A stretch of 64,000 nt of DNA from Paramarasmius palmivorus. Its lineage: Eukaryota; Basidiomycota; Agaricomycetes; Agaricales; Marasmiaceae. The position numbers and the translations under genes are program-made. Shown in pieces: positions 36,975 to 48,359 of the stretch (position 1 is its first letter; each line of letters begins with the position of its first letter). The stretch lies in NCBI GenBank assembly GCA_037176845.1, contig JAYKXP010000022.1:434001-498000 (forward strand). The letters run 5' to 3'. The notes under the pieces are model-generated. The model ran no database searches, was not told where the DNA came from, and saw only the letters and a list, made by a program, of their open reading frames with translations.

Positions 36975-38222
36975 CGAAATGTGTTTTGAAGATGGATTCC
37001 GTGGATCGGCGAAATGCAACAACAATCTTTGACTTGACCCCTTGATGAAAAGGGTTTTGGGATAATATAGGTGTAGCCCCTTCAATGGCGACCTGGCGAT
37101 GTCCCTTGTATAAGTATCTTCTTCCTTCGTCTTGACTTGTACTACAACGGCTCGGTTTCATTTCTTGGTTATGTTCTCGGACTATCCAGATCTCGCGTTA
37201 TTCATATAAAGCGGGGCTCTAGTAATACACAAATAGCTTACGATTCGACTTCCAGCCTTTTTCGTATCATTGTCTGTCTTGCTTTGAAGTTGTACTCCTT
37301 GCGTTTTCGTGTTCTGTAGACTGTAGTTGCTCTGTCAGGCTTTGCCTTTGATCTTGGTAATACACGATTGCTTACGGTCGTCCTGATATTCTGCAATGGC
37401 CGAACTGCACCCTCAAGTTCGATTGGAAGTTCTGCAACATCGCATTAACAAGTGATATATTGATATATGAGAATATGCAAACCTTGAACGTTTTGCGCGT
37501 CAAACAGCTAAGCCTCACTAAGAGGGATCGTTTTGAGACTAGAACGGAGAGCACAGACGCAAAGAATGGTCGGCACAAGCATGAGCAGAAACTAATGCAA
37601 CTGGTTCAAGCGCGAGGAAGACGCGTCACGCTGTGTCACCTTCAACTTTGGGTCTTCCAATTCGGGAATCGGACGAGGCAGCCCGAAGTCATATCACGCC
37701 CCACCACTTCATATCTCGATGTGCTTTGAATGAGTGGCAAAAAATACAATTTTACAAGATACCTAAGCTAAGTCGCGACAATCTTTCATCTCATCGAAAA
37801 AAGTACATTACTCATACCGTTACCCAAATTACTGAGTTTTTGGTTTCCACGAGCATCACAGGAAGGAACAGCATTGAGAATGGAGATGGGGAATAAACAG
37901 AAACGTAGAATGGGATTGAGGAATTGAGGAATCGAGAGTGGCTAGATATATAAGGGGCTGCGACGAGAAAAGAGACAGACATGTAGTTGGAAAACCCCAT
38001 ACCCAACGTGAGCAAGTAATAAAGAAACATGGGGATTGTATATAACAGGGTTCTGTCGTGAATGGGTTGCAATACACAAGGTATCATGATCAGTGATGGA
38101 GTGTTCATACGACGCTCGCAGGAGAACCGGGGGTAGAAAGAGGTAGGTCGGAATGGGTGATGAGAAAGGGCGACAGAACAGTAGACGTCGCTCAGAAGAC
38201 GATGAGCAGCAAGACCCGCAAC
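36975..38222. other. Intergenic, 1.2 kb
   Basis: This is the region between the convergent 3' ends of the orphan gene and the PAK kinase. Open frames at 37460-37729 and 37812-38108 have no domains and no ATG context that I trust. No gene called. Confidence 0.5.
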
Positions 38223-41190
38223 TTATGACCCTTGCTTGGTCTTGAACCGCAGGAGAGGCGCCAGCCCTGACGGAGCACATGATTTCTTCAAGAACTCGTG
38301 CTAAAACCACACAGTGAGCACCCTATTCACAACCCAAAGCTCTAAAACTCACCTCAAGCAGCTCACTAGCCGTCGCCCGACTACTAACATCTACACAAAG
38401 ACACACCGCCAAGAAACTCTTCAACTCCCTACTCAACGCTTCTGGCTTCTTCAGTGTCGGCGTTCCGTTTGTTGCAATCAAATACAACGCCTTCAACGGC
38501 TCCTCATCCAGATAAGGCGGCTCGTTCTCGATCATCTCGATAGCCATGATACCCAAAGACCAGATATCAACCTTTGCGCCATACTCTTTCTGTTTGACGA
38601 CTTCCGGTGCCATCCAGTACGGTGTACCAACCATAGTCGCACGCTTGGACTTTTGATCAGTAAGTTTGGCGCAGAAGCCGAAGTCGGCTATTTTTGGCTG
38701 ATTAGTACAGTGCAAGGCAGAGTAGAATCATGAAACACACTGATTTTGACTCGGCCTTGTGCATCAAGAAGGACGTTATCAGACTTGATATCTCGATGGA
38801 TGATACTTTGGCTGTGAAGGTGACCGAGACCCTTGCATGTCTAGGAGGACGAGTCAGTATCTGAGTTAAGAAACGAGCTCGAAGCACCCACCTCTAGGCA
38901 TATACTACTGATCTGATCCTCCTCCAAAGTGTTGTTCTCTATGATATCGGTCAACGCACCACCTTCCATGTACTCCATGACCACCCAAAGTTCGTGAGCC
39001 TTGACCAGATAAGAGTCCAAAAAGTTGACAATATTTGGATGCTGCGACTCCTTCATCACCAAAATCTCATTCACAATCAACTCCTTTCGTGGTTGATGCG
39101 TAAGATCCATCTCCTTGATGGCCACCTTCTTCCCTGTTGCAAGGGTCTTGGCGACGTAGACGTGACCAGAAGCACTAAAAACCCCGCCTGAGCAACCACC
39201 AAAAGACAACCAAAGAGAAGAGCAAACACATACCCTTGTCCAACCTTCTTAATCTTGCTATACAACGCCTTTGGGTCATCATCCGAAACAACCGACCTCA
39301 ACTTTTCCATAATCTGCACCTCCGTCATCGTACTGATCCTCTTCTCCTTCTCCTTTGGCTTCTCTAATGCCGCAGCAGCAGCCGCAACACCGCCAGCTCC
39401 CTTCTTCTCTTCCTGTTTGTCAGCCTGAATCTGAACCTTCTTCGAAGGCTGCAGAGGCTTAACAGGCGGTGGTCCAGCAAGCGCACCAGCAGGTCCAGAG
39501 GCAGGTTCCGTTGCAGGCTTTGACGTCCCAGGCATTGATTTAGCTGGGGCACCCATAGGCGGTCTCGCACCTTCAGGTGTCTTTGTACGTTGATACTGTG
39601 ATTGCGAGGTAGACCCCGACTCGGGAGCCAATCGTTCCTCACGCTCACGTTCACGTTCGCGCTCCCTTTCTCTCTCCCTTTCCCTCTGCTCACGAACCTC
39701 GCGATCTCTCTCCCTCTGTTCACGTTCTCTCAGCTCGCGTTCTCTATCCTTTGAAGCAGAAGCCGTCTGGCTCGATGTAGGTAGCGAGTCTTGCCTCATT
39801 GGCAGACCACCTGTTGGACCTTGAGCTTTCTGTCGTGCTCTCAGATCAGCAGCCGAAGGCGTATGATCCAACGATGACTTCGTTGGAGTACCATTCGTCG
39901 TTGGAGGTGCTGGTGCTGGTCGTGTACCTGTCATCAGCGGTCTTGGAGGCGCAGGTCTTGACGCTTGAGGCATATCAGATATTTGCGCTCTGGCACTGGA
40001 ACCGTTGACGACCTGAGCTGCACGTTGAGCAGCTGACGATAGGTCAGTTGGATCACCGTTGGGTCCTGTGACGATTATCCATGAGCGAAAAAGGCAAAAC
40101 ATGACAAATGAGGAGGGGAAACACACCCGTGGCTACCAACGGCGAACTGATTTTACTGACGCCTGCACCGCCAAGCCCAGTACCGGCGTTGAACCTCGGA
40201 GGTGCGCTAGACTCGCTACCTGGATAGGGTGATAGTGATGAAGTGGATGATGAGGGTACAAGGGTAGAAGTGGTAGAAAAGTTAGATGCAGTTCGAGACA
40301 TTGTCCCAGGTGATAAACCCATGGCCATGTTCTCCTCCATCTCTCTCTTTTGGTGATCTGTGTAAAACTCCAAGACATCGAGAACCGCCTGCGGGTCTTT
40401 GGCGTAGTCTTCACGAGTGATTGCGGATTTGGTTAGGAGTTTGTGCCATTGCTCGGGCATGCCCTGTGTGTTATGGTCGATGTGAGACCGGGCTGTTGGA
40501 TTGAATGAGAACGAAGAGACGACTTACGGTAAAGGCGCCAGATATGGGATCGAAGCCGACGTGTACTTTGTGTACAAAGTTTGTTGGGTTACTGACACCC
40601 ATGAGAGGACTCCGCGAGTAGATATCGTCTTGCCACCCATACAACTCCTCGTCACTCTTCAGCGCAATATAGTATCGCTTGTCCTTTGCTTCCATTAACA
40701 GACAATAAGGTTTGAGATCTGTTCGCTCGATGTTGGAGATGTCTCTCAACATTATAGCGGTTTGCTGTGGAGAGCTCTACGAGAAAGACCATAAGGAGCC
40801 GATTAAGGTGTACAAGACAAACTCGACACACACCTCGCTCTTGTGTATCGATAACACCTCCTCTTTCAACACAAGCCATTTGGTCTTCCATATCCAGCTG
40901 GCAAACGTTCCTTCCTCCTTCAAATTCACCAAACCACTCCTAACGACCATAGAACTCGACATTGCCTGTGAATTTCTATTTGGGGAGCCTCCAATCCCGG
41001 AATACGATGGACTGTAGGACGAGGTAGAGGGGGAAGAGGGCGAAAACGTAATGGCTGCACTATATCCTGACGAGGCAAGTGAGCTATTGTTGGTGTACAT
41101 TTGAGGGCCGTCGGTTCCTCTGCGTTGGGGCGCCTGTGGTGCTGGCCGGGTAGGAGTAAGAGAGGCCGCTGTGATCTGGTGAAAAGACAT
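38223..41190 (-). CDS. CLA4: p21-activated kinase, Cla4 type (PH-CRIB-kinase)
   Basis: A Ser/Thr kinase of the PAK/Ste20 group, effector of Cdc42/Rac, controlling polarity, septation and hyphal growth in fungi. Domains in order: a Ser-rich N-terminus ([14 protein letters not shown]); a PH domain ([20 protein letters not shown] to [20 protein letters not shown]); a CRIB/PBD ([20 protein letters not shown], then [16 protein letters not shown]); a proline-rich linker with a run of Arg-Glu dipeptides; and the kinase domain. Kinase motifs include VAIKEMDL (catalytic Lys), [18 protein letters not shown], and the activation loop [13 protein letters not shown]. The last exon (38223-38304) gives [17 protein letters not shown], ending KQGS. 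The PH domain separates this from Ste20-type PAKs. Start ATG at 41190. It is a conserved housekeeping gene with no damage visible. Confidence 0.93.
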
Positions 41191-42986
41191 CGCTAATAGC
41201 CGTCGATTGATTATTTGAGCTTATTGATGCTGATTAGGGAAGATAGCGTGGCGGGTCGTTAGGGAAAATGTTGTCAATGTCGTCGGACACGATGAGCTCG
41301 ATGGTCCCGCGACGACGGCGAGGGTGGTTAGAGCGCTGAGCAGGCCGTTGAGAAACCCTTTTTTGAGTTGTGTAAGCACCGTTTTCGAGTAAACTGACAC
41401 TTGTTTTTGTTTGCCTATAAACAATGGTGACAAACAACCCCGGATCTAGCCGGCCCCGTTTAGACCGTTTAGGAGGATATCTCCAGGGAAACGCCCATTT
41501 TCGCCGCCCGTGGCCCGATTGTACCGAATAAAAAAATTGTTCCTCCTTGCAGTGCTCGCATCATCGTCGAGAAAACTGACGTGGGCTAGCCTCGGACTAT
41601 CCTTCTGGGTTTGGCTGCCAGCTGGCAGAAGCGGTACAGAGGTCAGGGTGCCGCCAGAGTACTGCCAAGATTGAATGTTTTGTCGATATCAGCTTGTTCG
41701 CTACAGGCTCCCCGTTGCTTTCACGCGAATCCGTAACGACCGACATATCACTGAAGATTTCATTCCCATGCTATAGCCCTCCAGAGCTCCTTATCAACTC
41801 TTAACTGATTCTTGATCCAAGAAGACCTCAACTGAAACGCCCATCACACTGACATGGATCCAGCATCGCATCTAGGACCTTGCGGGACCTTCGTACGTGG
41901 CTCTATCAAAATTCAAAGAGATCCCAGAATATATACTCACACATAAATATGCCTGTTTGGGGTTTTTCTTCATTTTCCCATTGAATGGAAGCACGACCCT
42001 GGGGCTCCCAGGCCCTTTCCCCTGGGCGAGGACTCGAGGTAACAAATGCAAAAAGGCTGTTTCGCGTGGGTCAAAAACGTCACGACTCCAGGTCCCAACT
42101 TGATTTTTGTACGATGCCCAAAACAATTAATCAAGGAAGACCAAGCTTCGTGATAAAGGCGCTTTATTACCCGCTACGAATGCTTCCCCGGAAGACACTT
42201 GGGCATTTGAAGATCTCCCGTATCCATCATACTTCTGGCAGTACGATCCATCATGATGAATTTATTTCTTGTTCTCCCTGCTCCTTCACATCAAACAATT
42301 CATCGGGATAGGAATGAGGTCTTCCGTACACCCAAATGAGAACCTGACAAGGGAACACCTAAAATGAGCATTATTGTTCACAGATGGGTTTCTTAAGCTT
42401 GAGCTTGAACCTTCACTCGGCTTCCAGATCGTAACGGCCTAGGTGTCTTTCTCCGTGGGGAGAAGTATCTTAGCAGTCCCGAGAAGGATTTTGAGCACCC
42501 GCAATACGCACGTCTCGACGCAAAGCTCTTGATGAACAATTGGGTATCACAGCAGTCTCACAGCCAACTGGGGTGATATTGGCTAGCTGGTATAGATCAT
42601 GTATCGTGTAGAGTACATGCCAGTCCGCCTTCATATCAAGCGAGCCTGGGAGCGATTGAGTCTGCCTAAGGGAGACCAAGTCCGCCTCAGTACAGTCTGA
42701 GTGAACCTTGAAAACATTCACGCATTCGGTCGGACATTCGGACGAACCATTCAGCTTGTCGGCCGAAAACATTTACCGCGTTTTCCTGGTGACAAAACGT
42801 GCATACATCAACCATATGCATCAACGTCGATAAAGAAATCCACGCCAAGTTCTCAAAGAAGAGTTGCTCGCATGGGACGCGAAGGAGACAGAAACCCAGA
42901 AAAAACGCATGACGCGTCGGAACCGTTTTACGTCTTGAAGAGGTCATACACCCGAATCATCCCTTCTCTCGAAACCATCACCAGAC
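41191..42986. other. Intergenic, 1.8 kb
   Basis: Contains the promoter and leader of CLA4 and upstream sequence of the MYND gene. Short open frames (for example 41985-42311, 42470-42772) show no domain or credible splicing. Nothing else is seen. Confidence 0.5.
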
Positions 42987-44876
42987 ATGCAAGTCATCCG
43001 AGTACCTCCCTTAACCTCCAACATCCAACAAGCTTGCCATCACTGCTCAAAAGATGAAAACATTGATCACAAGCTCGCGAAATGTTCCCAATGTAAAGCA
43101 GTATCATATTGCGGCTCAGGTAAACAAACATCTTTTTCCTTGCGCAGAGTCAAACTGACTTTTTTCCTTGTCAGAATGTCAAAAGGTTCCTTGATTCTCT
43201 GATAACGCGTTTCATAACTCACTAATCACGATAGGCGGCCTGGAAAAACCACAAATCGATCTGCAAAGCCATCGTTGCAGTAGAGAAAGATCCATCCGCA
43301 AAAGCCATTCTCACCTTCTCACTCAGCCCAAGCCCAAACTCGGACATCAGCTTTACAAACCAAATTGGTCAAGATACAGGATCGAACGAACACAATCTCA
43401 TCCGAACGTTTATGAAACGTGATTTGACGATGCCAGAGCAGAATTTGATTGCGTGGCAGCCGAGGTGTATGGCATGGTACGTTCTTCTCTCTTTTCGTGA
43501 CCTGATCCCAGTTTTGACGCGTCATTTACAAATGGCAGCGCACGCACAGAACGTATGCTTCGAATGGAGAACTCCCCAAACACCTCTACTAGCCAACCAA
43601 CCCTCAAACCGTGTCAAGACTGCCGCACTTCCTTCTACTGCTCCGACTCACACTGGGAAGCCGTTCGCTCTATTCATCAGTCCCAGCCCAGCCCCGACGG
43701 ACACGATAATCTCACCCATTGCCAAATCAACAAAGAGATTCGCGCTGATATACTCTTCTCGAACGTCATGGCAGATGCATATGTGAACTCCGGTCTCGGG
43801 GGTACAGAAGACTTTAAATGGGCGCCTGAGCGGACCAAGGCGTCTTGGGAGCCTCTCAAAACTGGGAATGGGCAAGGAAATTGGGAAGCAGAGTTTGAAG
43901 AAGACTTGAAGAAGGGATTCGGAGATGCAGCTGCAACACCGATGGCTTTTATGCCATTTTTGAGAGGTTCCTCGGAAGGGCTGTCGTTCCCAATGACGAT
44001 TCTTTATGGGTTGCAGACGTTGAAGAGTGGGGATGAGTGGACGAAGCAGAAGAAGTTAACGGTTCATGTGGGTGTCTCTTCCTTGCAACTGGTTTTGTAT
44101 CGCGCTGACGAGTCTGTACTCTAGGTATTGGGCGCGTTTGAGAAGGAGATCGTGCTCGCGCAGATCTTTGAGGAGATTCTTCATCGATTACCTCAGGTTC
44201 AGGAGATTAGGGTGAGTCGCCCACCATGTATCTTCATCGATACTCAGCTCTCTTTCTAGATCGTTCTGATCGGCCCAGAACTAGGAAAAGTCATACAAGA
44301 TTCTTCTCCGATGGAGATGGATACATGCCCGTGCGTACACCATCGTCATCCTTAGCGCGCATCCATACAGTTTACCAATGCTGACTCCTCGTCCAGCGAT
44401 TGTTCTCGCAACGAACGCAAGAGAATCCACGAACATCATGCATTGTCAGTGCGATTTCTATCAGAACCTCACATTCACTAACAGAGAACTTCAGGACATA
44501 CCACGACTATGTCAAGAAACAAGGCACTAGGTACACCAAGCCAGATATCGCAGTCGCTTTCAACTCTGGATGTCACGAGTCTCCTAGCTCCTGGACTGAG
44601 ACGTTCAAGGTGCTCGTCCAGAAAGGTGTTACATGCTTGTTCACTGTAGGTTTCCTTTTATTTCCTTACCGTGATCAACTGACACCGGGATGATAGTCAT
44701 ACAACCAAGAAGAAGCTAATCAAGACTCCAAACTCCTCCAATCCTCTGGCATACGAACCCAGTTGTTAGAAGTAAAGAAGAACCCTTGGGGAAGTATGAA
44801 GTTGGCGAATGAACCTAATAGGGTGTATGGGTTTTATTCGACGAATGGGTGGTTGGCAGGGGGGTTTAGTGGTTGA
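42987..44876 (+). CDS. MYND zinc-finger protein with MSS51-like C-terminus
   Basis: The N-terminal MYND finger reads CHHCSKDENIDHKLAKCSQC, then KAVSYCGS, ECQK and AAWKNHKSICK, giving the C-x2-C, C-x2-C, YC and H/C ligands. The ECQK part comes from an 11-nt micro-exon at 43175-43185. The rest resembles the C-terminal domain of fungal MSS51-like proteins: a second Cys pair (CQDCRTSFYCSDSHWEA), LSFPMTILYGLQTL, AQIFEEILHRLPQVQEI, IAVAFNSG and a final YSTNGWLAGGFSG. MYND fingers bind proline-rich partners; the cellular role is unknown here, and a mitochondrial translation role as for yeast Mss51 is not implied. There are about seven introns. A paralogue at 55620-63842 is interrupted by transposons. 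The start ATG at 42987 aligns with that paralogue. Confidence 0.82.
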
Positions 44877-45176
44877 ATGGTTGTTGTCGCTTCGGTCTAG
44901 CTTTCTTGTTCCTGCTCTCGGGTCGTTATCGAAATCGCAATTGTCGTGTTTTGAACTCGCACTTCAACCTTCGAGGAGGTAATATAGGCAAAGGATAGTG
45001 GTCATTGAAGTACATATCGGGGTACCGATGCATGACATGTATAAATCACAATCAAGGAGAGTAAAAGGTAAAGAAGAACGATAGTCCATTCGAGCTGACA
45101 TTGCACCTGCAGAGAGGACACTACGGTTAATATCCATCCAGATCCAATAAGAACTTGGAGAACTAACCAGTCGACC

Positions 45177-45620
45177 TCAAACACCAGTCACCATAGGATC
45201 AGCATACCCGCGAGCAGAGCGGAACATCAACTCGGGCTGAGCTTGACGTTTAGGATGGGGTGTAGCCTCAGCACGAGCTTCAAGTGCTCGTGGTGTTGGT
45301 TTCTGTCCGTCAGTGCGGGCCTCAAGGACTGCTCGTCTGGGGTGTGGCGTCGGGTCGGCTGATCCGCCGTTACTGCGTGCTTCCAGTGCCCGTGGTGTGG
45401 GTTTTTGTCCGTCAGAACGAGCTTCAAGAATTGCTCGTCTGGGGTGTGGTGTTGGGTCGGACGATCCGCCGTTACTCCGTGCTTCGAGTGCCCTGTGCAC
45501 TGGTGTGGGATCTACCCCATTAGTGCGAGCATATATGGCGTCCGCCGGTGCAGAGGCGGATAGCATCGCTGTTCCGAGGACGAGGAGAATCCAATACGCG
45601 AGACGCTGGAAAGAAGGCAT
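45177..45620 (-). CDS. Secreted repeat protein with Kex2-type sites (candidate peptide precursor)
   Basis: A single-exon 147-residue protein. Residues 1-26 form a signal peptide (MPSFQRLAYWILLVLGTAML, then SASAPA). The mature part has almost no hydrophobic core and no Cys. It contains two tandem 34-residue units (45-78 and 79-112), each of the form LEARSNGG-S-[SA]-DPTPHPRR-A-[IV] plus LEAR-x-DGQKPTPRA, then a third partial unit ending TPHPKR. Dibasic RR (61-62, 95-96) and KR (124-125) sites follow the same PHP triplet each time, as expected for Kex2 protease processing in the Golgi. This architecture matches Kex2-processed repeat proteins (KEPs), which give signalling peptides, repellents or RiPP cores in fungi. 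A P450 gene starts 400 bp upstream. The exact core peptide is not determined. Alternatively it is a disordered cell-wall protein. Confidence 0.75.
   Translation of the reverse strand: MPSFQRLAYWILLVLGTAMLSASAPADAIYARTNGVDPTPVHRALEARSNGGSSDPTPHPRRAILEARSDGQKPTPRALEARSNGGSADPTPHPRRAVLEARTDGQKPTPRALEARAEATPHPKRQAQPELMFRSARGYADPMVTGV
45285..45488 (-). repeat. Two tandem 102-bp coding repeats
   Basis: Residues 45-78 and 79-112 of the secreted repeat protein are 34-residue units differing at only a few positions (Ser/Ala, Ile/Val, Ser/Thr). A degenerate partial unit precedes them (TNGVDPTPVHRA) and one follows (LEARAEATPHPKR). Confidence 0.9.
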
Positions 45621-46020
45621 GGCTCTGAAGACGACTGGGAGCTGAGATCTCAGCGGCGGGCTTTGCTGGTTTAAATATCATGAATACCTTCTGCGCCGAG
45701 GGGGCGAAACATGTTCCAACTTGTAACAAGAATGGTATTTCATCGACTTATTTGAGATGAAGAATTAGAAGACGTGTGGAATTGGTGTCGATCAGATAGA
45801 ACGTGTTGTAGCTCCTCGTGTCCCGGGCCGTGTTTGAGATTGTTCGCGCCGTCGATCACCTCAAGCAGCATTGCAGAAAACATTTGGGACCGTCAACGGG
45901 TAATCTTCAAGCTCGATGTATCTATTAGAGTGCGAAATATGTAAAATATAAACAGTACAGACTATCCATCCGTATTGAACCATCCAGGCCTCCAAGTTTA
46001 CGATGTGCGCCACCGGGAAA

Positions 46021-48309
46021 CTAAGCAGAAACGGGTCGAATGAGCAATGGTAGCTCGTTGCCACCACCCTTCACCATCGGCCGCTGAACTGGGAAGCCCT
46101 GCTTGATGAAGATGTGCTCCCTGGGCACTGCCAACTCGAACTCGAAAGACCTGACAAGAACGAATAACAGAGCTTTCATCCTGAAAGTAAATGCTTAGCA
46201 TGAAACCTGGATCGAGGGTAGAGGTAACAATACTCAGTAATGGAGAATCGCCACCCAATACAGGCGTGGGCGCCCCCGAGGAAGGTCATTATGTTGTTGG
46301 TGACACCGGGGATACCAGAGACGGCTTCGGGCAGTTTCTCCCATCGTTCAGGTCTGTTGGTGTAATGTGTTAAGTAGAACGGTCAACTAAGCAGAAGATA
46401 GATTACATACCTGAATTCGTCAGCATTAGCACCCCAAAGCTCCTTGTCGCGATTGAGGGCCGAGATGGATATATTAACCTGCTGACCTTTCTTGATTCTG
46501 TGTTCGATATGAGTCTATGGATCCTTGCGCACAACGGTGGCTTACCTCAATTCCTGGTGAATGTCACCATTTTTATCCGTGAAGGGTTCACCCAACGGAA
46601 TTACATCGTCTTTCAACAAAACCCGGTTGGTTTCACTAACAGGGGCGTACAAGCGAAGTGCTTCGCGAACGACGGCATCCAGATATGGGAGTGCATTAAG
46701 CTGCTCCATTGATGGCATGTCCGTCGAGACCGACAAAAGCTCCTCTCGAAGTTTGGTTTGAGCTTCGACATTGTCAGTCAAAGCCAGCAATGCCCAAGTG
46801 GTAGCGGTACTGATAACCGCTTGAGTGAATAGTCAGCTTGCGATTGTAACAACGTACCTGGTAGTCTCGTGTCCGGCAGCTATGAAGGTGGGCACCTCTA
46901 GGTACGGTGGCTCTTCAGTCGTTATATAAGAGAACTATTCACAACACTCACGGGCTAGGACCTTGTCGTCGCTCATCCGCTGATTCTCTGTAAGATCCTT
47001 ACTCATGTTGGAGCGAACCAATAGCGAGAGAACATCCGTAGGACCCTTCTCTTCTGCGGATAGAATGGTCTTTGCGTCGGACATTAGTTGCCTTCCAATG
47101 CGACTCATTGTGGCTTGAGCTTGTCGAATTGCTCCATTAGTTTCGGGCTGTTCCTCTCCACATGAGCTGGTGGAAAAGATACTTGGTGAGACGACTCACC
47201 AGCAAGCGCAAGATTGGAAAGAAGAGCTTTAACAAGACTGGGAAATCCATTTGACTGGTGCCACTTTCAAAAACATGTGAAAACGCGACGTTTAGCTCAT
47301 TCGGTTCCCCTTGCATCGCTTGGAAGTTGTAATTGAAACCTAGAATCTATGAACTCCTAGAAAGTGAGCCATGATTAATCGAACCGACCTGCTTGACCTA
47401 TCACATCCAGAGTCATCCGGGTGAGCCACATTAGTGCATCGATACGACCAACGCCATCACTCTCGATGGTGTTCGCCCAGGCATCACGAAGCTAGAATGT
47501 CCTTCAGATGATCATGCCGCCGCTTCATGACAGGAATGCGTACCTCAATGGATTTATCCACAAATATCTTGGTCAAGGCTCGAACTTGGGCGGGACCAAA
47601 AGCAGGGTTCTAGTAGGTTGCAAGGTTAGAGACAGGTCATGTGTAGTCGGACATCGCTGATCATACCATGACTCGCCGCTGTAAGAGATAGGTTCAGATT
47701 TAAAGTCCTCAGTGAAACACGAATCACACACCTGTTTCCTATGTTCGTCCTGCTCGACGACAAAGATACCTAATTATGAAGATGTGTGAGTGCCGCCCTC
47801 TTTGCTTTAGAACGGCACGTACCGAGACCCGTGATGCGACCCAAAAGGTAACGTAGAGAATCTGACTTGACGTAGTCATAGTCGTTCTTGAGGATGTGCG
47901 TAATGGCTTTCATATCGGAGATTACGATTTCGGATTGCTAGTCCAAGGCATTAGGACGCATTTGGATCGAAGTAGACTGCCATGCATACCCCAAAAAATG
48001 TCGTTCGCCTGTAGACCCGCCCGTACTGCTCGCGCCATCGAGTGAAAATCGATCCGTCCTCCTGCATATCAGCAATGAGGTTAGCATCGAGTATAGCATA
48101 TACTGCAAGAAACATACATCGTCAAACATGTCCTGTTGATGTCCTCTTAGGAAACTAGGATTCGGTGGACCTGGAAGATGACTGTTGGAAATAGAGAGGA
48201 AACGATAGAGATTTTCGAGAAGAGGAACGACGAAAATCAAGGCGATACTGCAACCCACGAATTGGAGGAGTAACTGGAGATTGGGTGAGAGTTCGAGATT
48301 GAGAGGCAT
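46021..48309 (-). CDS. Cytochrome P450, copy 1
   Basis: A membrane-anchored heme monooxygenase of the ER. The N-terminal anchor ([20 protein letters not shown], then [11 protein letters not shown]) is followed by a proline-rich hinge ([13 protein letters not shown]). The I-helix reads [10 protein letters not shown], joined across an intron to [10 protein letters not shown]. The K-helix ExxR is [17 protein letters not shown] gives the PERF-type motif. The heme loop [13 protein letters not shown] has the axial Cys thiolate. The C-terminal strand is [20 protein letters not shown]. More than ten short introns are present, and all exons I read are open. The ATG at 48309 has a TATA box 45 bp upstream. 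The paralogue at 51061-53338 is in the same orientation, and each is followed by a gene for a small secreted protein. The substrate is unknown; the overall motif set resembles the large CYP clans expanded in wood-decay fungi. Confidence 0.88.
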
Positions 48310-48352
48310 GCTTGGATGAAAAGATTGGAAGAGAGTGAAAGACAGTGGCTCG

Positions 48353-48359
48353 TTTTATA
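48353..48359 (-). promoter_or_regulatory. TATA box of P450 copy 1
   Basis: TATAAAA on the minus strand, about 45 bp before the ATG at 48309. A short leader is implied. Confidence 0.55.

Noticed and set aside
39364..39723. 119-codon basic open frame on the minus strand
   Set aside because: Shadow of the Arg-Glu-rich linker of the CLA4 gene in another frame.
45177..45620. Mating pheromone precursor
   Set aside because: No C-terminal CaaX prenylation motif, and a classical signal peptide is present; basidiomycete pheromones lack signal peptides and end in CaaX.
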